NCBI GenBank assembly: GCA_009787485.1
Contig: WQWP01000003.1
Location: forward strand, 1 to 42,075
Direction of reading: 5' to 3'
DNA: 42,075 nt
Source: Lentimicrobiaceae bacterium
GTDB taxonomy: Bacteria > Bacteroidota > Bacteroidia > Bacteroidales > WCHB1-69
The position numbers were made by a program, and so were the translations under genes. Below are positions 26,987 to 36,468 of this stretch, in pieces; the stretch's first letter is position 1, and each line of letters opens with the position of its first letter. The notes under the pieces are model-generated. The model saw only the letters and a program-made list of their open reading frames with translations. It had not been told where the DNA came from and did no database searches.

Positions 26987-27400
26987 TTAATGTTTTCCGC
27001 AGGGCTTGTTACAGCCTTTTGGCGCTGTTGTACATTCTGCCGGAAGTTTGGCGCGCGCCTTTTCGTCCGCTTTCACTTGATCGGCATTGAAACCCAATTT
27101 GGCGATGGCGGCACGAATGGCATCGGGCGTAGTTTTCTTCGGATCGTAAGCTACTGCTATTTTGCTTGTTTTGTCGTCATATTTAATAGCTTTTACCCCC
27201 TTAGCGTGAGGTAAATTTTCTTCGAAAATGGCATTACTTTTGGCAGAATACGCGTTGGTTTGAATAACCACAGTTTCTGCACCTTTTACTTCAAGTTTAG
27301 GATCTGCATTGCATTTGGCTTTGGCAGCAGCGCCACATTGTTGTGCCATAGCGGTAAAGCTGAAAAGAGCTAAGGTTACGATTACAATAATTTTTTTCAT
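26987..27400 (-). CDS. Secreted HMA-like fold protein lacking the usual CxxC, with Cys-rich C-terminus
   Basis: Signal peptide; 'GVKAIKYDDKTSKIAVAYDPKKTTPDAIRAAIAKLGFNADQVK' resembles the HMA C-terminal half; tail CTTAPKGCNKPCGKH. Confidence 0.7.
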   Translation of the reverse strand: MKKIIVIVTLALFSFTAMAQQCGAAAKAKCNADPKLEVKGAETVVIQTNAYSAKSNAIFEENLPHAKGVKAIKYDDKTSKIAVAYDPKKTTPDAIRAAIAKLGFNADQVKADEKARAKLPAECTTAPKGCNKPCGKH

Positions 27401-27450
27401 AAGTTTTATAATTTAATGTGAATGATTAATAGGTGGCAAAAGTAATATTT

Positions 27451-28746
27451 TTAACGTATAAATTTCGAAAATTCTCGAAGCATTAAATCCACGCGAAAAT
27501 CAGGAGTAATACAACGACAATCTTCCAATTTTTTGGCTTCTAAAAACATGTTATAAGACTCTGTAAATTTTTCATTTATACATAATGCAAGCGCCTCGGC
27601 AACCATTTTGTCGTATTGTTCTTTTATTTCTTTAGGCTCAAGGTTTTCTGCATCTGATGTTGTTTTTTCTGCATTTATTACCATGTTTTCTACATCTATT
27701 GTAATATTTTCTTCTAATTCTGCATATTTTTCTTCTAATTCTATATCCTTTGTAAATTCTATATCTTTTTTCACATTTTCTTCTGTGATTGCAACAATAG
27801 AGGGTTCTACTTCTAAAATTGCATTTTTTTCTGCCGGTATTTCTACCGGTGCCATTTTTTCCGGAATTTCTACCGGAATATACTCATAATTTTTTAAGGG
27901 AGGATTCGCGTCTAAATATTCTTGCGCATACCGGTGAAAAAGGGCGGAAATTTTTGGATTTCCTCTCTGTTCGGCGACTGCCGCAATGGATAGATAAGAC
28001 TCATAAATTCCTGACTTTGAACGTAAAAGACCATGATAATAATCATCATTACAATAAGAAGAAGGTAAATTGAGGCAGAAAATTTCTAAGATTTCAAACA
28101 GTTCTAAGGCTTCGGCAGCGTGATCTATTTGTACCAAAGAATCGCCGGTTTTGTACAATTTATCGTAAAATTTGTCTGTAAATTCTATCGCCTGCATTTC
28201 TTGCCCACGATCCATTTCCGTTTCGTAGTAAAGTGTATTTAATAACGACAAACAAGCTTCAAAGCGATTTTTATCAAGCAACTTGTTTAGTTTTAATAAA
28301 ATAGCATTTGGAAAAGTTTCATTGTATTGCAGCGATCTGAATAAAAAATATTCACCGTCTATTTCATTTTTAAATTGATATTCATGAAGCGCTTTTTCAT
28401 AAAACATGAGATACACCTTTTCGTTTAATCCGCTCAATGAATCATATAGCAGTTGCGCATCGGCTTTAAGCTTATCATATTTATTAATAAGTTCGCTAAA
28501 TGTAATGTCGGTACATTCGGTAAAATAAGAAATCTCTTCATCTCTGAATTGTTTTAATTCTTTAATAATATCCTGTGCCATTAAATAATGAAGGGGAATA
28601 TAATCCGGGTCGTGAAGATTCAGGTGGATTATTTGTGTTTCTTTTTGGTTTAAAAATGGCATTATTTTTTCGCAATCAATTTTTTGCGCAAATAAAAATG
28701 GATTACAAAAAAATAAACAAATAAAAAGCCACCTGTGTCGTTTCAA
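27451..28746 (-). CDS. Secreted hypothetical protein, TPR-like helical, Glu-rich linker
   Basis: Signal peptide MKRHRWLFICLFFCNPFLFAQ; helical repeats; low-complexity 'EENVKKDIEFTKDIELEEKYAELEENITIDVEN'. Confidence 0.65.
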   Translation of the reverse strand: MKRHRWLFICLFFCNPFLFAQKIDCEKIMPFLNQKETQIIHLNLHDPDYIPLHYLMAQDIIKELKQFRDEEISYFTECTDITFSELINKYDKLKADAQLLYDSLSGLNEKVYLMFYEKALHEYQFKNEIDGEYFLFRSLQYNETFPNAILLKLNKLLDKNRFEACLSLLNTLYYETEMDRGQEMQAIEFTDKFYDKLYKTGDSLVQIDHAAEALELFEILEIFCLNLPSSYCNDDYYHGLLRSKSGIYESYLSIAAVAEQRGNPKISALFHRYAQEYLDANPPLKNYEYIPVEIPEKMAPVEIPAEKNAILEVEPSIVAITEENVKKDIEFTKDIELEEKYAELEENITIDVENMVINAEKTTSDAENLEPKEIKEQYDKMVAEALALCINEKFTESYNMFLEAKKLEDCRCITPDFRVDLMLREFSKFIR

Positions 28747-28755
28747 AGAAAAAAA

Positions 28756-29325
28756 CTAAGGGGTTAATAAGTAATCGTTTATCGCTTTTTTTAATTCCTC
28801 TCTGTTCAAATAACCAACGGTACTGGATATGGAACCATGAGGTTTGAAATACAGCAACATGGGAATACTTTTCACATTAAACGCAAAGGCTATTTCTTTA
28901 GCTTTGTCGATGTCAACTTTATAAAAAATCACTTTCCCTTTGTATTCTGGAGCCAGTTCATTTAATAATTGAGATAAATAACCGCAAGGTTTGCACCAAC
29001 TTGCATAAAGATCAACAATACAGGGAGTTTGCCCTAAGTACTGAAATCCTTTTGGGTTATCTAAGGCGGTAATGCGTTCCGCAAACTCTTTTTCAGACAG
29101 CACGATTACATTTCCGGAAAGATCTTCCGGTATCCTTTCAGGCGCTATCGGGTTTTTTAATAAGTCGTAATTACCAGCCTCAGCATCTTCCGAAACAATA
29201 CTTTCCGTATGGGGAATATTGGAGTTGCCGCATGATAATGCTATGGTCATCATAATGACAAATAACAGGATGAGTTTTTTTTTGAGGGTTTTCATTTTTT
29301 GCATTATTATTAGGATAGATAACAC
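28756..29325 (-). CDS. Thioredoxin-family lipoprotein
   Basis: Lipobox-like 'IALSCGNS', active site 'YASWCKPCGYL'; start may be the later Met (MKTLKKKL). Confidence 0.88.
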   Translation of the reverse strand: MLSILIIMQKMKTLKKKLILLFVIMMTIALSCGNSNIPHTESIVSEDAEAGNYDLLKNPIAPERIPEDLSGNVIVLSEKEFAERITALDNPKGFQYLGQTPCIVDLYASWCKPCGYLSQLLNELAPEYKGKVIFYKVDIDKAKEIAFAFNVKSIPMLLYFKPHGSISSTVGYLNREELKKAINDYLLTP

Positions 29326-29396
29326 TTTTTTTGGGGAAATATTGTAAGTGAACTAATAAGAGATGGTTTGCGTTTTCAACAATGGAGCTGGGGGCA

Positions 29397-29444
29397 AAGG
29401 TATTATTGCAAAATAATATTAAGGTATTATTGCAAAATAATATT
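29397..29444. repeat. 24-bp perfect tandem duplication of a palindromic unit
   Basis: AAGGTATTATTGCAAAATAATATT x2 (29397-29420, 29421-29444), each with TATTATT/AATAATA; overlaps the synthetase stop. Confidence 0.9.
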
Positions 29445-31209
29445 AATGAAACATATTCTCAATAATATCCCTATATTTTTCTTGCACCAAATTACGCTTC
29501 ACTTTCAACGTAGGTGTTAGTATCTCAGTGAGTTGAGACCATTCATCGGGAATAAGCTCAAACTTTTTCACTTGCTCCGTATCCCCAAAAAAAGTGTTAT
29601 ATTTTGCCATTTCACGGGCATAGCGTTTCAATATTTCCGGGTCCTTCACAATTTGCTGCGGATTTTGGTATTCTATTTGATGACGTAAACACCAAGCTTG
29701 CAAGAAGTTGAAATCGGGAGAGATCAATGCAGCCGCAAATTTTTGTCCTTCACCCACTACTACAATATTTTCGATAAACGGCGACTCTGAAAATTTTTCT
29801 TCAATCATTTGAGGGTTAATGTATTTACCCATTGACGTTTTGAACAAGTTTTTCAATCTTCCGGTCAAAATAAGTTGCCCTTTTTCATTGATACGTCCCA
29901 AATCTCCGGTATGAAACCAACCCTCTTCATCAATTACGGTTTTCGTAAGCGCTTCATCTTTGTAATATCCCAGCATTACATTGTGTCCGCGGCAGCATAC
30001 TTCTTTGTTTTCGGAGATTTTTACATCCACGCCCGGCAAGGGAAATCCTACCGTTCCGGCTTCTCTTCCATCTTTAGCCCGGCAACTTACAGCAATAACC
30101 GGCGAGGTTTCTGTTAATCCGTATCCTTCAAACACCGGCATGCCGATAGCAGAAAAGAAAGAGGCCAAGCGAGGTTGAATACTGGCGGCTCCGGAAACCA
30201 CAATGTCGAAATTACCTCCGATATTCTTACGTATTTTACTGAAAACTAACTTGTCAGCAAGTTTATGTTTTTGTTTATACCACCATGTACGATCATGATC
30301 CTGAATTTTGTAGTTACGGGCAACAACCACTGCCCATCGGAAAATTTGCTTGGTAAGCCACGGCATATTATTGCTGGACATATAAATTTTATCGTAGATT
30401 TTCTCCAGCATACGTGGTACGGTGGACATCATAGTGGGTTTCACCTCTTTAATATTTTCGGCAATTGTACCCAAGTTTTGTGCATAATATACCGACATCC
30501 CCAAATATTGATAAAGATACACCAACATCCGCTCGTAAGCATGGCACAACGGCAAAAAGCTAAATGCAATATTAGACCACGGCGCTGGTGTTTCACGCAA
30601 ATTCATAACCTGACCTATCAGATTATCGTGCGACAACATCACCCCCTTGGGAGTTCCGGTAGTACCTGAGGTGTAAATAATTGTGGCACAGCTGGAAGAG
30701 TTTACGGCAGATTTTCGTTTCTCTAATTCTTCGGGGTTTGGGTTTTCTTTTCCCAAATTAACCAATTGCTGAAAATAGGGAAACTTTTTGCGATCTTTAA
30801 AAGTGTAAAGATATTCTAATTCAGGTACTTCTGACATTACGGAAGAAACTTTCTCCATTAATTCAGCGCCCTCTAAAATAACTAACTTTATTTCTGCATG
30901 ACGCAAAATGTATTTATATTCGTGAGTGGCTAATGTGGGATAAATAGGAACGGCAATTGCTCCAATTTGCATAATTGCCATATCCAACATATTCCATTCA
31001 GGTCTGTTCGTAGAAATAATGCCTACTTTATCTCCCGCGTTTATGCCTAATTTGATCATGCCATAAGAAAGATTGTTCACAATTTCAACGTATTCGGTAA
31101 GCGAATACTTTCTCCATGTTTTGTCTATTTTTCCTGCCAAAGCAACCTCTTGATTCGGGTATTTTTCTTGATAATGTGTTAAAATGTCAAAAATTCGTGT
31201 TGGTTCCAT
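29443..31209 (-). CDS. Long-chain fatty acid-CoA ligase (AMP-dependent synthetase)
   Basis: 'ATIIYTSGTTGTPKGVMLSH', 'GYGLTETSPV', 'GWFHTGDLG'. Confidence 0.94.
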   Translation of the reverse strand: MEPTRIFDILTHYQEKYPNQEVALAGKIDKTWRKYSLTEYVEIVNNLSYGMIKLGINAGDKVGIISTNRPEWNMLDMAIMQIGAIAVPIYPTLATHEYKYILRHAEIKLVILEGAELMEKVSSVMSEVPELEYLYTFKDRKKFPYFQQLVNLGKENPNPEELEKRKSAVNSSSCATIIYTSGTTGTPKGVMLSHDNLIGQVMNLRETPAPWSNIAFSFLPLCHAYERMLVYLYQYLGMSVYYAQNLGTIAENIKEVKPTMMSTVPRMLEKIYDKIYMSSNNMPWLTKQIFRWAVVVARNYKIQDHDRTWWYKQKHKLADKLVFSKIRKNIGGNFDIVVSGAASIQPRLASFFSAIGMPVFEGYGLTETSPVIAVSCRAKDGREAGTVGFPLPGVDVKISENKEVCCRGHNVMLGYYKDEALTKTVIDEEGWFHTGDLGRINEKGQLILTGRLKNLFKTSMGKYINPQMIEEKFSESPFIENIVVVGEGQKFAAALISPDFNFLQAWCLRHQIEYQNPQQIVKDPEILKRYAREMAKYNTFFGDTEQVKKFELIPDEWSQLTEILTPTLKVKRNLVQEKYRDIIENMFH

Positions 31210-31340
31210 ATAAAAAAGATTTAAAGATTTAAGATTTAAGGATTTAAAATTTTAATGTAACAGTTGCGAAAAAAACGCGAATTGCTACACAAAATATACT
31301 ATTATTACCTACTTATCAATAATAATTGCAAAATATGAGA

Positions 31341-32174
31341 TTACGGGGTGAAATTTTGAATTATGGGGTGAAATTTTGCAGCTAAATTTGCATCTTGGCA
31401 CATTAATCGCAAATTATATCCATTTTTATCTATTTGATATGCGCCGTAGGTAGGTTGCAGCGCTTTATGCGGACAATTATATATACATCCCAAACACATA
31501 TCGCAACGATTTCCAAATTTTGGCTTTTCATTTTCGATTTGTATGTTGGATGAACAACAGTTTTTGGCACAACGTCCGCAGCCGATACAATTATCGGAAA
31601 CCTGTATTCTGTTTCCAAATTTGGAGGTGGCTCTCTTTTCTGCTTCTCCTAATGCAGAAATCAAATAATCAATCCAGTACACAACCTTTCTTAGCCTTTT
31701 TTTAGATATAATAGCTTGAAAAATGGCATCCATTTTATTGGGTAATTTTGAAAGAATATCTACATATTTTTCTTTTTCGGGCGTCTTCATCCAATTGTTA
31801 GGCATTCGAACCATTTCTTCTAAAATAACGTTAAAATTGCTCTTTTTTAATAATTTAACGGTTTTGCTCCGGCTTGCAGAATTGCTCAATACGTCGCCCC
31901 CACCGGAAACGGAGATGAGTGCTGTTTTACAACGATTGCCTGCCAAATGGGCTACCCATTCATAAATCGGTTTGGGCGCACAAAAAGAGTGCACCGGAAA
32001 AATTAAGACATAATAATCAATATGGTTGATTTCACTGATGCCATCAATTTCGGCTCTGAAAATTCTATTCACTTCGACATTTAAGTTGTTGTTTCTCAAC
32101 TTTTCGGCTAATAATTCGGCTACTAATTTTGAGCCGCCGGTGCCGGTGTGGTAATCTATGCGGATGTTTTTCAT
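31341..32174 (-). CDS. EFR1-type flavodoxin-like/2[4Fe-4S] ferredoxin
   Basis: 'CIGCGRCAKNCCSSNI...CDMCLGCIYNCPHKAL' with N-terminal flavodoxin-like fold. Confidence 0.88.
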   Translation of the reverse strand: MKNIRIDYHTGTGGSKLVAELLAEKLRNNNLNVEVNRIFRAEIDGISEINHIDYYVLIFPVHSFCAPKPIYEWVAHLAGNRCKTALISVSGGGDVLSNSASRSKTVKLLKKSNFNVILEEMVRMPNNWMKTPEKEKYVDILSKLPNKMDAIFQAIISKKRLRKVVYWIDYLISALGEAEKRATSKFGNRIQVSDNCIGCGRCAKNCCSSNIQIENEKPKFGNRCDMCLGCIYNCPHKALQPTYGAYQIDKNGYNLRLMCQDANLAAKFHPIIQNFTP

Positions 32175-32325
32175 GAATATAATTTGATGATATACTAAAT
32201 TAACGAAAAAACAAATCTTTAATTTTGGGTAGAATACTTTTTTTTACCTTATAACCTAATACTCGATAAAAAGTAGATATTTGCATCGCTTTTTAAAAAG
32301 CCCCGATTCTCATTAAAAATCATGA

Positions 32326-32649
32326 ATGGACGGATTTGAAAAACAATACTATAGCATAAGTGAAACCGCCGAAATATTTGGCGTAAAAACTTCACTTTTG
32401 CGCTCATGGGAAAATGAATTTGAACTTTTAAAGCCTTTTAAAAATCAAAAAGGTACCCGGTTTTTTACCCAAAAAGACATGGAAGTCATCCGTACAATAT
32501 TGCATCTTACTAAAGAAAAGGGATATACGTTGCAGGGCGCCAAAGAAGCCATTCGTGGCAATTTTGCCAAAACCGCCACACAAGCAGAGGTGGTTCATAA
32601 ACTGAACTCCGTAAAAGAATTTTTATTAGAAATTAAAAACAATTTATGA
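32326..32649 (+). CDS. MerR-family transcriptional regulator
   Basis: 'YYSISETAEIFGVKTSLLRSWENEFELLKPFKNQKGTRFFTQKDMEVI'. Confidence 0.9.
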   Translation: MDGFEKQYYSISETAEIFGVKTSLLRSWENEFELLKPFKNQKGTRFFTQKDMEVIRTILHLTKEKGYTLQGAKEAIRGNFAKTATQAEVVHKLNSVKEFLLEIKNNL

Positions 32650-33779
32650 TGAATCCAATAAGGATGGTTGATCTGAAAGGTCAATATGAGAAAATTAAAA
32701 AAGAAGTAGATGAAAGTGTTTTACAAGTTATTGAAAGTACAGCTTTTATAAACGGACCCAAAGTAAAGGAGTTTCAAGCACACTTGGAAAATTACTTGGG
32801 AGTTAAACATGTCATTCCTTGTGCCAACGGCACCGATGCTTTGCAAGTATCCTTAATGGCACTCGGTTTAAAAGCCGGCGATGAAGTGATTACTTCGCCC
32901 TTTACGTTTATTGCTACAGCCGAAGTTGTTGGATTACTTGGAATTACATGTAAATTTGTAGATGTGGAGTGGGATACATTTAATCTCGATGTTACCCAAT
33001 TGGAAAAAGCGATCACTCCAAAAACTAAAGCGATTATTCCTGTGCATCTTTTCGGACAAAGTTGCAATATGGAGAAAATTGCAGAAATTGCAGAAAAATA
33101 TGAACTCTTTGTGGTAGAAGATGTTTGTCAGGCGATAGGTGCAGAATTTGTCTTCAAAAACGGAGAAAAAAAGAAGTTGGGAACTATAGGTGATACCGGC
33201 TGTGTCTCTTTCTTTCCTTCCAAAAACTTAGGCTGCTACGGAGATGGAGGCGCTATTTTTACTAATGATGACGAAATTGCAAGAAAATTAAGAGGAATTT
33301 GTAACCACGGCATGTTCAAGCAGTACCATCACGAATTATTGGGTGTAAATTCGCGTTTGGATTCTATTCAAGCTGCTGTTTTAGATGTAAAATTGGCACA
33401 TTTGGACGAATATAATGCAGCGCGCAAAAAAGCAGCCGGTTTTTACAACAAAATGTTCGAAAATCACCTAAAATTAGAAACGCCGACAATTTCTTCATTT
33501 AGCACACATGTTTTTCATCAATATACGCTAAAAATGAAAAATGCAAATCGCGAGGCAATCATTGAGAAGATGAAAGAAGCTGAAATTCCGGTAATGATTT
33601 ATTACCCTATTCCGTTGCACTTGCAGGAAGCATTTTGTTATTTAGGGTACAAAAAAGGGGATTTCCCTGTTGCAGAAAAACTGTGCGATTGTGTAATCTC
33701 ATTACCCGTACATACCGAACTAACCGAAGAACAACAAAGGTATATTTGCGAAAAATTGCTTGAAGAACTAAAAAATTAA
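32646..33779 (+). CDS. DegT/DnrJ/EryC1/StrS aminotransferase
   Basis: '[35 protein letters not shown]', '[23 protein letters not shown]'; overlaps MerR by 4 nt. Confidence 0.94.
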   Translation: MMNPIRMVDLKGQYEKIKKEVDESVLQVIESTAFINGPKVKEFQAHLENYLGVKHVIPCANGTDALQVSLMALGLKAGDEVITSPFTFIATAEVVGLLGITCKFVDVEWDTFNLDVTQLEKAITPKTKAIIPVHLFGQSCNMEKIAEIAEKYELFVVEDVCQAIGAEFVFKNGEKKKLGTIGDTGCVSFFPSKNLGCYGDGGAIFTNDDEIARKLRGICNHGMFKQYHHELLGVNSRLDSIQAAVLDVKLAHLDEYNAARKKAAGFYNKMFENHLKLETPTISSFSTHVFHQYTLKMKNANREAIIEKMKEAEIPVMIYYPIPLHLQEAFCYLGYKKGDFPVAEKLCDCVISLPVHTELTEEQQRYICEKLLEELKN

Positions 33780-33835
33780 TAATAATCTGCGTAAATCTGT
33801 TATATCTGTGTCATCCGCGTGCTAAAAAAATAATC

Positions 33836-34522
33836 ATGATAAAACTCACCGGCATCGAAAAAAGTTACGGAAGCCTGAAAGTGCTCAAAGGTATTGATTT
33901 AGATATTCATGAAGGCGAGGTGCTCGCCATTTGCGGCGCCTCCGGTGCAGGAAAATCAACTTTATTGCACATCATGGGAACTTTGGATCATCCGGATAAG
34001 GGAGAAGTGCTTTTTGATAATAGTTCTGTTTTTGCACTTAATGATCAGGAGTTGTCACTTTTTAGAAACAGAAACATTGGCTTTGTTTTCCAGTTTCATC
34101 ATCTATTACCTGAATTTACTGCTGTGGAAAACGTAGCATTACCCGCCATGATTGCAGGCGAATCGAAAAAAAATGCCCTAAAAAAAGCGCAGGAAATGCT
34201 CCAAATTATGCAACTTTCGGAGCGTTTTTTGCATAAACCTGCACAATTGTCAGGTGGAGAACAACAGCGCGTAGCCGTTGCACGGGCATTGATTAACAAC
34301 CCAAAAATAGTGCTTGCCGACGAACCCTCCGGAAATTTAGATACTGAGCATGCCAAAAATCTACACCAACTTTTTTTCAGTCTAAGAGATCAATTCAAAA
34401 AAACGTTTGTCATTGTTACACATAATGAAGAACTTGCAAATCTTTCAGATAGAAAAATTATTATCCAAGACGGCGTAATACGAAAAGAAATTAAAAAAAA
34501 TATTGCCGTCAGTTTTAACTGA
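33836..34522 (+). CDS. ABC transporter ATP-binding protein, LolD-like
   Basis: Walker A '[11 protein letters not shown]', '[32 protein letters not shown]'. Confidence 0.92.
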   Translation: MIKLTGIEKSYGSLKVLKGIDLDIHEGEVLAICGASGAGKSTLLHIMGTLDHPDKGEVLFDNSSVFALNDQELSLFRNRNIGFVFQFHHLLPEFTAVENVALPAMIAGESKKNALKKAQEMLQIMQLSERFLHKPAQLSGGEQQRVAVARALINNPKIVLADEPSGNLDTEHAKNLHQLFFSLRDQFKKTFVIVTHNEELANLSDRKIIIQDGVIRKEIKKNIAVSFN

Positions 34523-34525
34523 CGG
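34506..34525. repeat. Perfect palindrome overlapping the lolD-like stop codon
   Basis: CCGTCAGTT-TT-AACTGACGG; TGA stop lies inside the right arm. Confidence 0.8.
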
Positions 34526-34557
34526 AATAGAAATAAAAATCAAAATTCAAAAATTAT

Positions 34558-35478
34558 ATGAAAATAGGACTCATTGGTTGCGGATACCTCGGGAAAATTC
34601 ATGCTAAATGCATAAAAGAGATAAAAAAATTAGATTTAGTGGGTGTTTACGACATTAATTTGGAATCAGCGGAAGAAACTGCAGAAAAATTCTTCACTAC
34701 TGCATATTTTGACTTGCAGGCATTAATTGACAATTGCGATGTGGTGGACATTGTAGCCACCACCACCGATCATTACGAATTAGCAAAAGCAGCCATCATT
34801 TCCGGAAAACATTGCTTTATAGAGAAACCGCTGACGGCAACAGTGGATGAAGCTGTAAAATTGATTGAACTCGCTGAAAGACACAATGTTATTGCTCAAG
34901 TGGGACATGTGGAACGGTACAGCCCTGCTTTTATCGCTGCTTTGCCGCATCTCTCCAAGCCGTTTTTTATAGAAGCGCAGCGTTTATGCAAATTTAACCC
35001 ACGCGGCGCTGATGTTTCTGTAGTGCACGATTTAATGATTCACGATATTGACTTGGTATTGTCCATTATGCAAAGTGAAATTGTTGACATTCAAGCTATT
35101 GGTTATAAATTTATCACCGACACTTTAGATTTTGCAAATGCCAGACTGCTGTTTGCCAATGGCGGTGTTGTCCATATTACCGCGAGCAGAATTGCTGCCC
35201 AGCCTGTACGAAAAATGTGCATTTTTCAAGAAAAAAATTACCTGACTGTAGATTTTCAAGAAAAAAAAGTAGAAATGATTGAATTTGAAAATCGCCAAAC
35301 TTTTGCTACCGAAATTCCTATCGTAGAGCATAATGCTATTGTAGAAGAATTGTCGGATTTTGTTCAGGCTGTTGAACATCAAAGATTGCCCAAAGTTAGC
35401 ATGAATGATGGGTTGAATGCTTTACGTATTGCTGATAAAGTGGTTACTAAAATTCTTCAACAAAAATTAAAAATGTAA
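34558..35478 (+). CDS. Gfo/Idh/MocA-family oxidoreductase
   Basis: 'MKIGLIGCGYLGKIHAKCI', 'KHCFIEKPLTATVDEAVKLI'. Confidence 0.93.
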   Translation: MKIGLIGCGYLGKIHAKCIKEIKKLDLVGVYDINLESAEETAEKFFTTAYFDLQALIDNCDVVDIVATTTDHYELAKAAIISGKHCFIEKPLTATVDEAVKLIELAERHNVIAQVGHVERYSPAFIAALPHLSKPFFIEAQRLCKFNPRGADVSVVHDLMIHDIDLVLSIMQSEIVDIQAIGYKFITDTLDFANARLLFANGGVVHITASRIAAQPVRKMCIFQEKNYLTVDFQEKKVEMIEFENRQTFATEIPIVEHNAIVEELSDFVQAVEHQRLPKVSMNDGLNALRIADKVVTKILQQKLKM

Positions 35479-35485
35479 AATAATA

Positions 35486-35507
35486 GCGCCTAAAAGGCGT
35501 TTTTTTT
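35486..35507 (+). terminator. Intrinsic terminator
   Basis: GCGCCT-AAA-AGGCGT then T-run, ending 3 nt before the next annotated ATG. Confidence 0.75.
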
Positions 35508-35510
35508 GAC

Positions 35511-36458
35511 ATGAAAAAATGCTACTTTTTAATTTTTTTATCCATCATTGTCTTTCTGAATTTTTCATGTGTAAGACCAAATCTTACGCCTGCTTATCTT
35601 TTCTTACATATTGAAGATTTTCAAGATTGTATAGATGTTTCAAACCTTCATGATAGAGGTTATTCTCAAGATGAACTGGATATTATTAAACATCAGAATT
35701 TTAAAGATGCTTTGGTGAGTTTAAACGGGCAACAAACAGGATTCTGGAACTTAGAGTGGCCTGATCAACGACCATGCACAATTCCGCTTTTGCCCGATTA
35801 TGAGAAGACGAATTATATTCTGATTGTTCCTTGTGCAAGAATTGTTAGTATGACCTTAACTACAGTTCCCTATCATTTTTTAATATCTATGCCTGAAGAA
35901 CATTTATTTGATATGGAAGAAAGAGGTGAATACAAACTGTCTAATCTTAAATTTCAATATCGGCCGGCTGTTGATTTTCCTGTACGGGAAACTTTTGTGC
36001 AAAGTACTCGTTTTGAATCCATTGATACTGCTCATGGTGCCCCTTTGAATATTTTGCCGGTAGAAGTAGAGGGAGTGCAAAAATCGGTGGGAAAGGTTGA
36101 CCTAAATAGTTCATTACCATACTTTAATATAGCCACCGAGTATTTTTCGTTGCCTGGACAAGGCGTTCGACAGTTTTGGGAAATATATTATCAGAGTGAT
36201 CATGGAGAAATGACAACCTATCTTAATTTTAGAAATAGCCCTATGGGAATTTTCGATAAAGACATGGCTGTTTTTCCTTCGTCAGGTGGAGTTTGGAAAA
36301 AAGCTTATATTGAACTTACGGACGAAATATCTGATGCGGCCGGCTATCTTACAAATATATCTGTTCGTTTAGGTATTAGAGGAAACTTAAACAAAAATGC
36401 CCCAAATGCTTATTTCCATTTAGGTCATATAAAAGTAATTACGATGCCCTCATATTAA
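35511..36458 (+). CDS. Hypothetical lipoprotein
   Basis: Lipobox 'FLNFSC'; no recognised domain. Confidence 0.75.
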   Translation: MKKCYFLIFLSIIVFLNFSCVRPNLTPAYLFLHIEDFQDCIDVSNLHDRGYSQDELDIIKHQNFKDALVSLNGQQTGFWNLEWPDQRPCTIPLLPDYEKTNYILIVPCARIVSMTLTTVPYHFLISMPEEHLFDMEERGEYKLSNLKFQYRPAVDFPVRETFVQSTRFESIDTAHGAPLNILPVEVEGVQKSVGKVDLNSSLPYFNIATEYFSLPGQGVRQFWEIYYQSDHGEMTTYLNFRNSPMGIFDKDMAVFPSSGGVWKKAYIELTDEISDAAGYLTNISVRLGIRGNLNKNAPNAYFHLGHIKVITMPSY

Positions 36459-36468
36459 AACGCGATTT

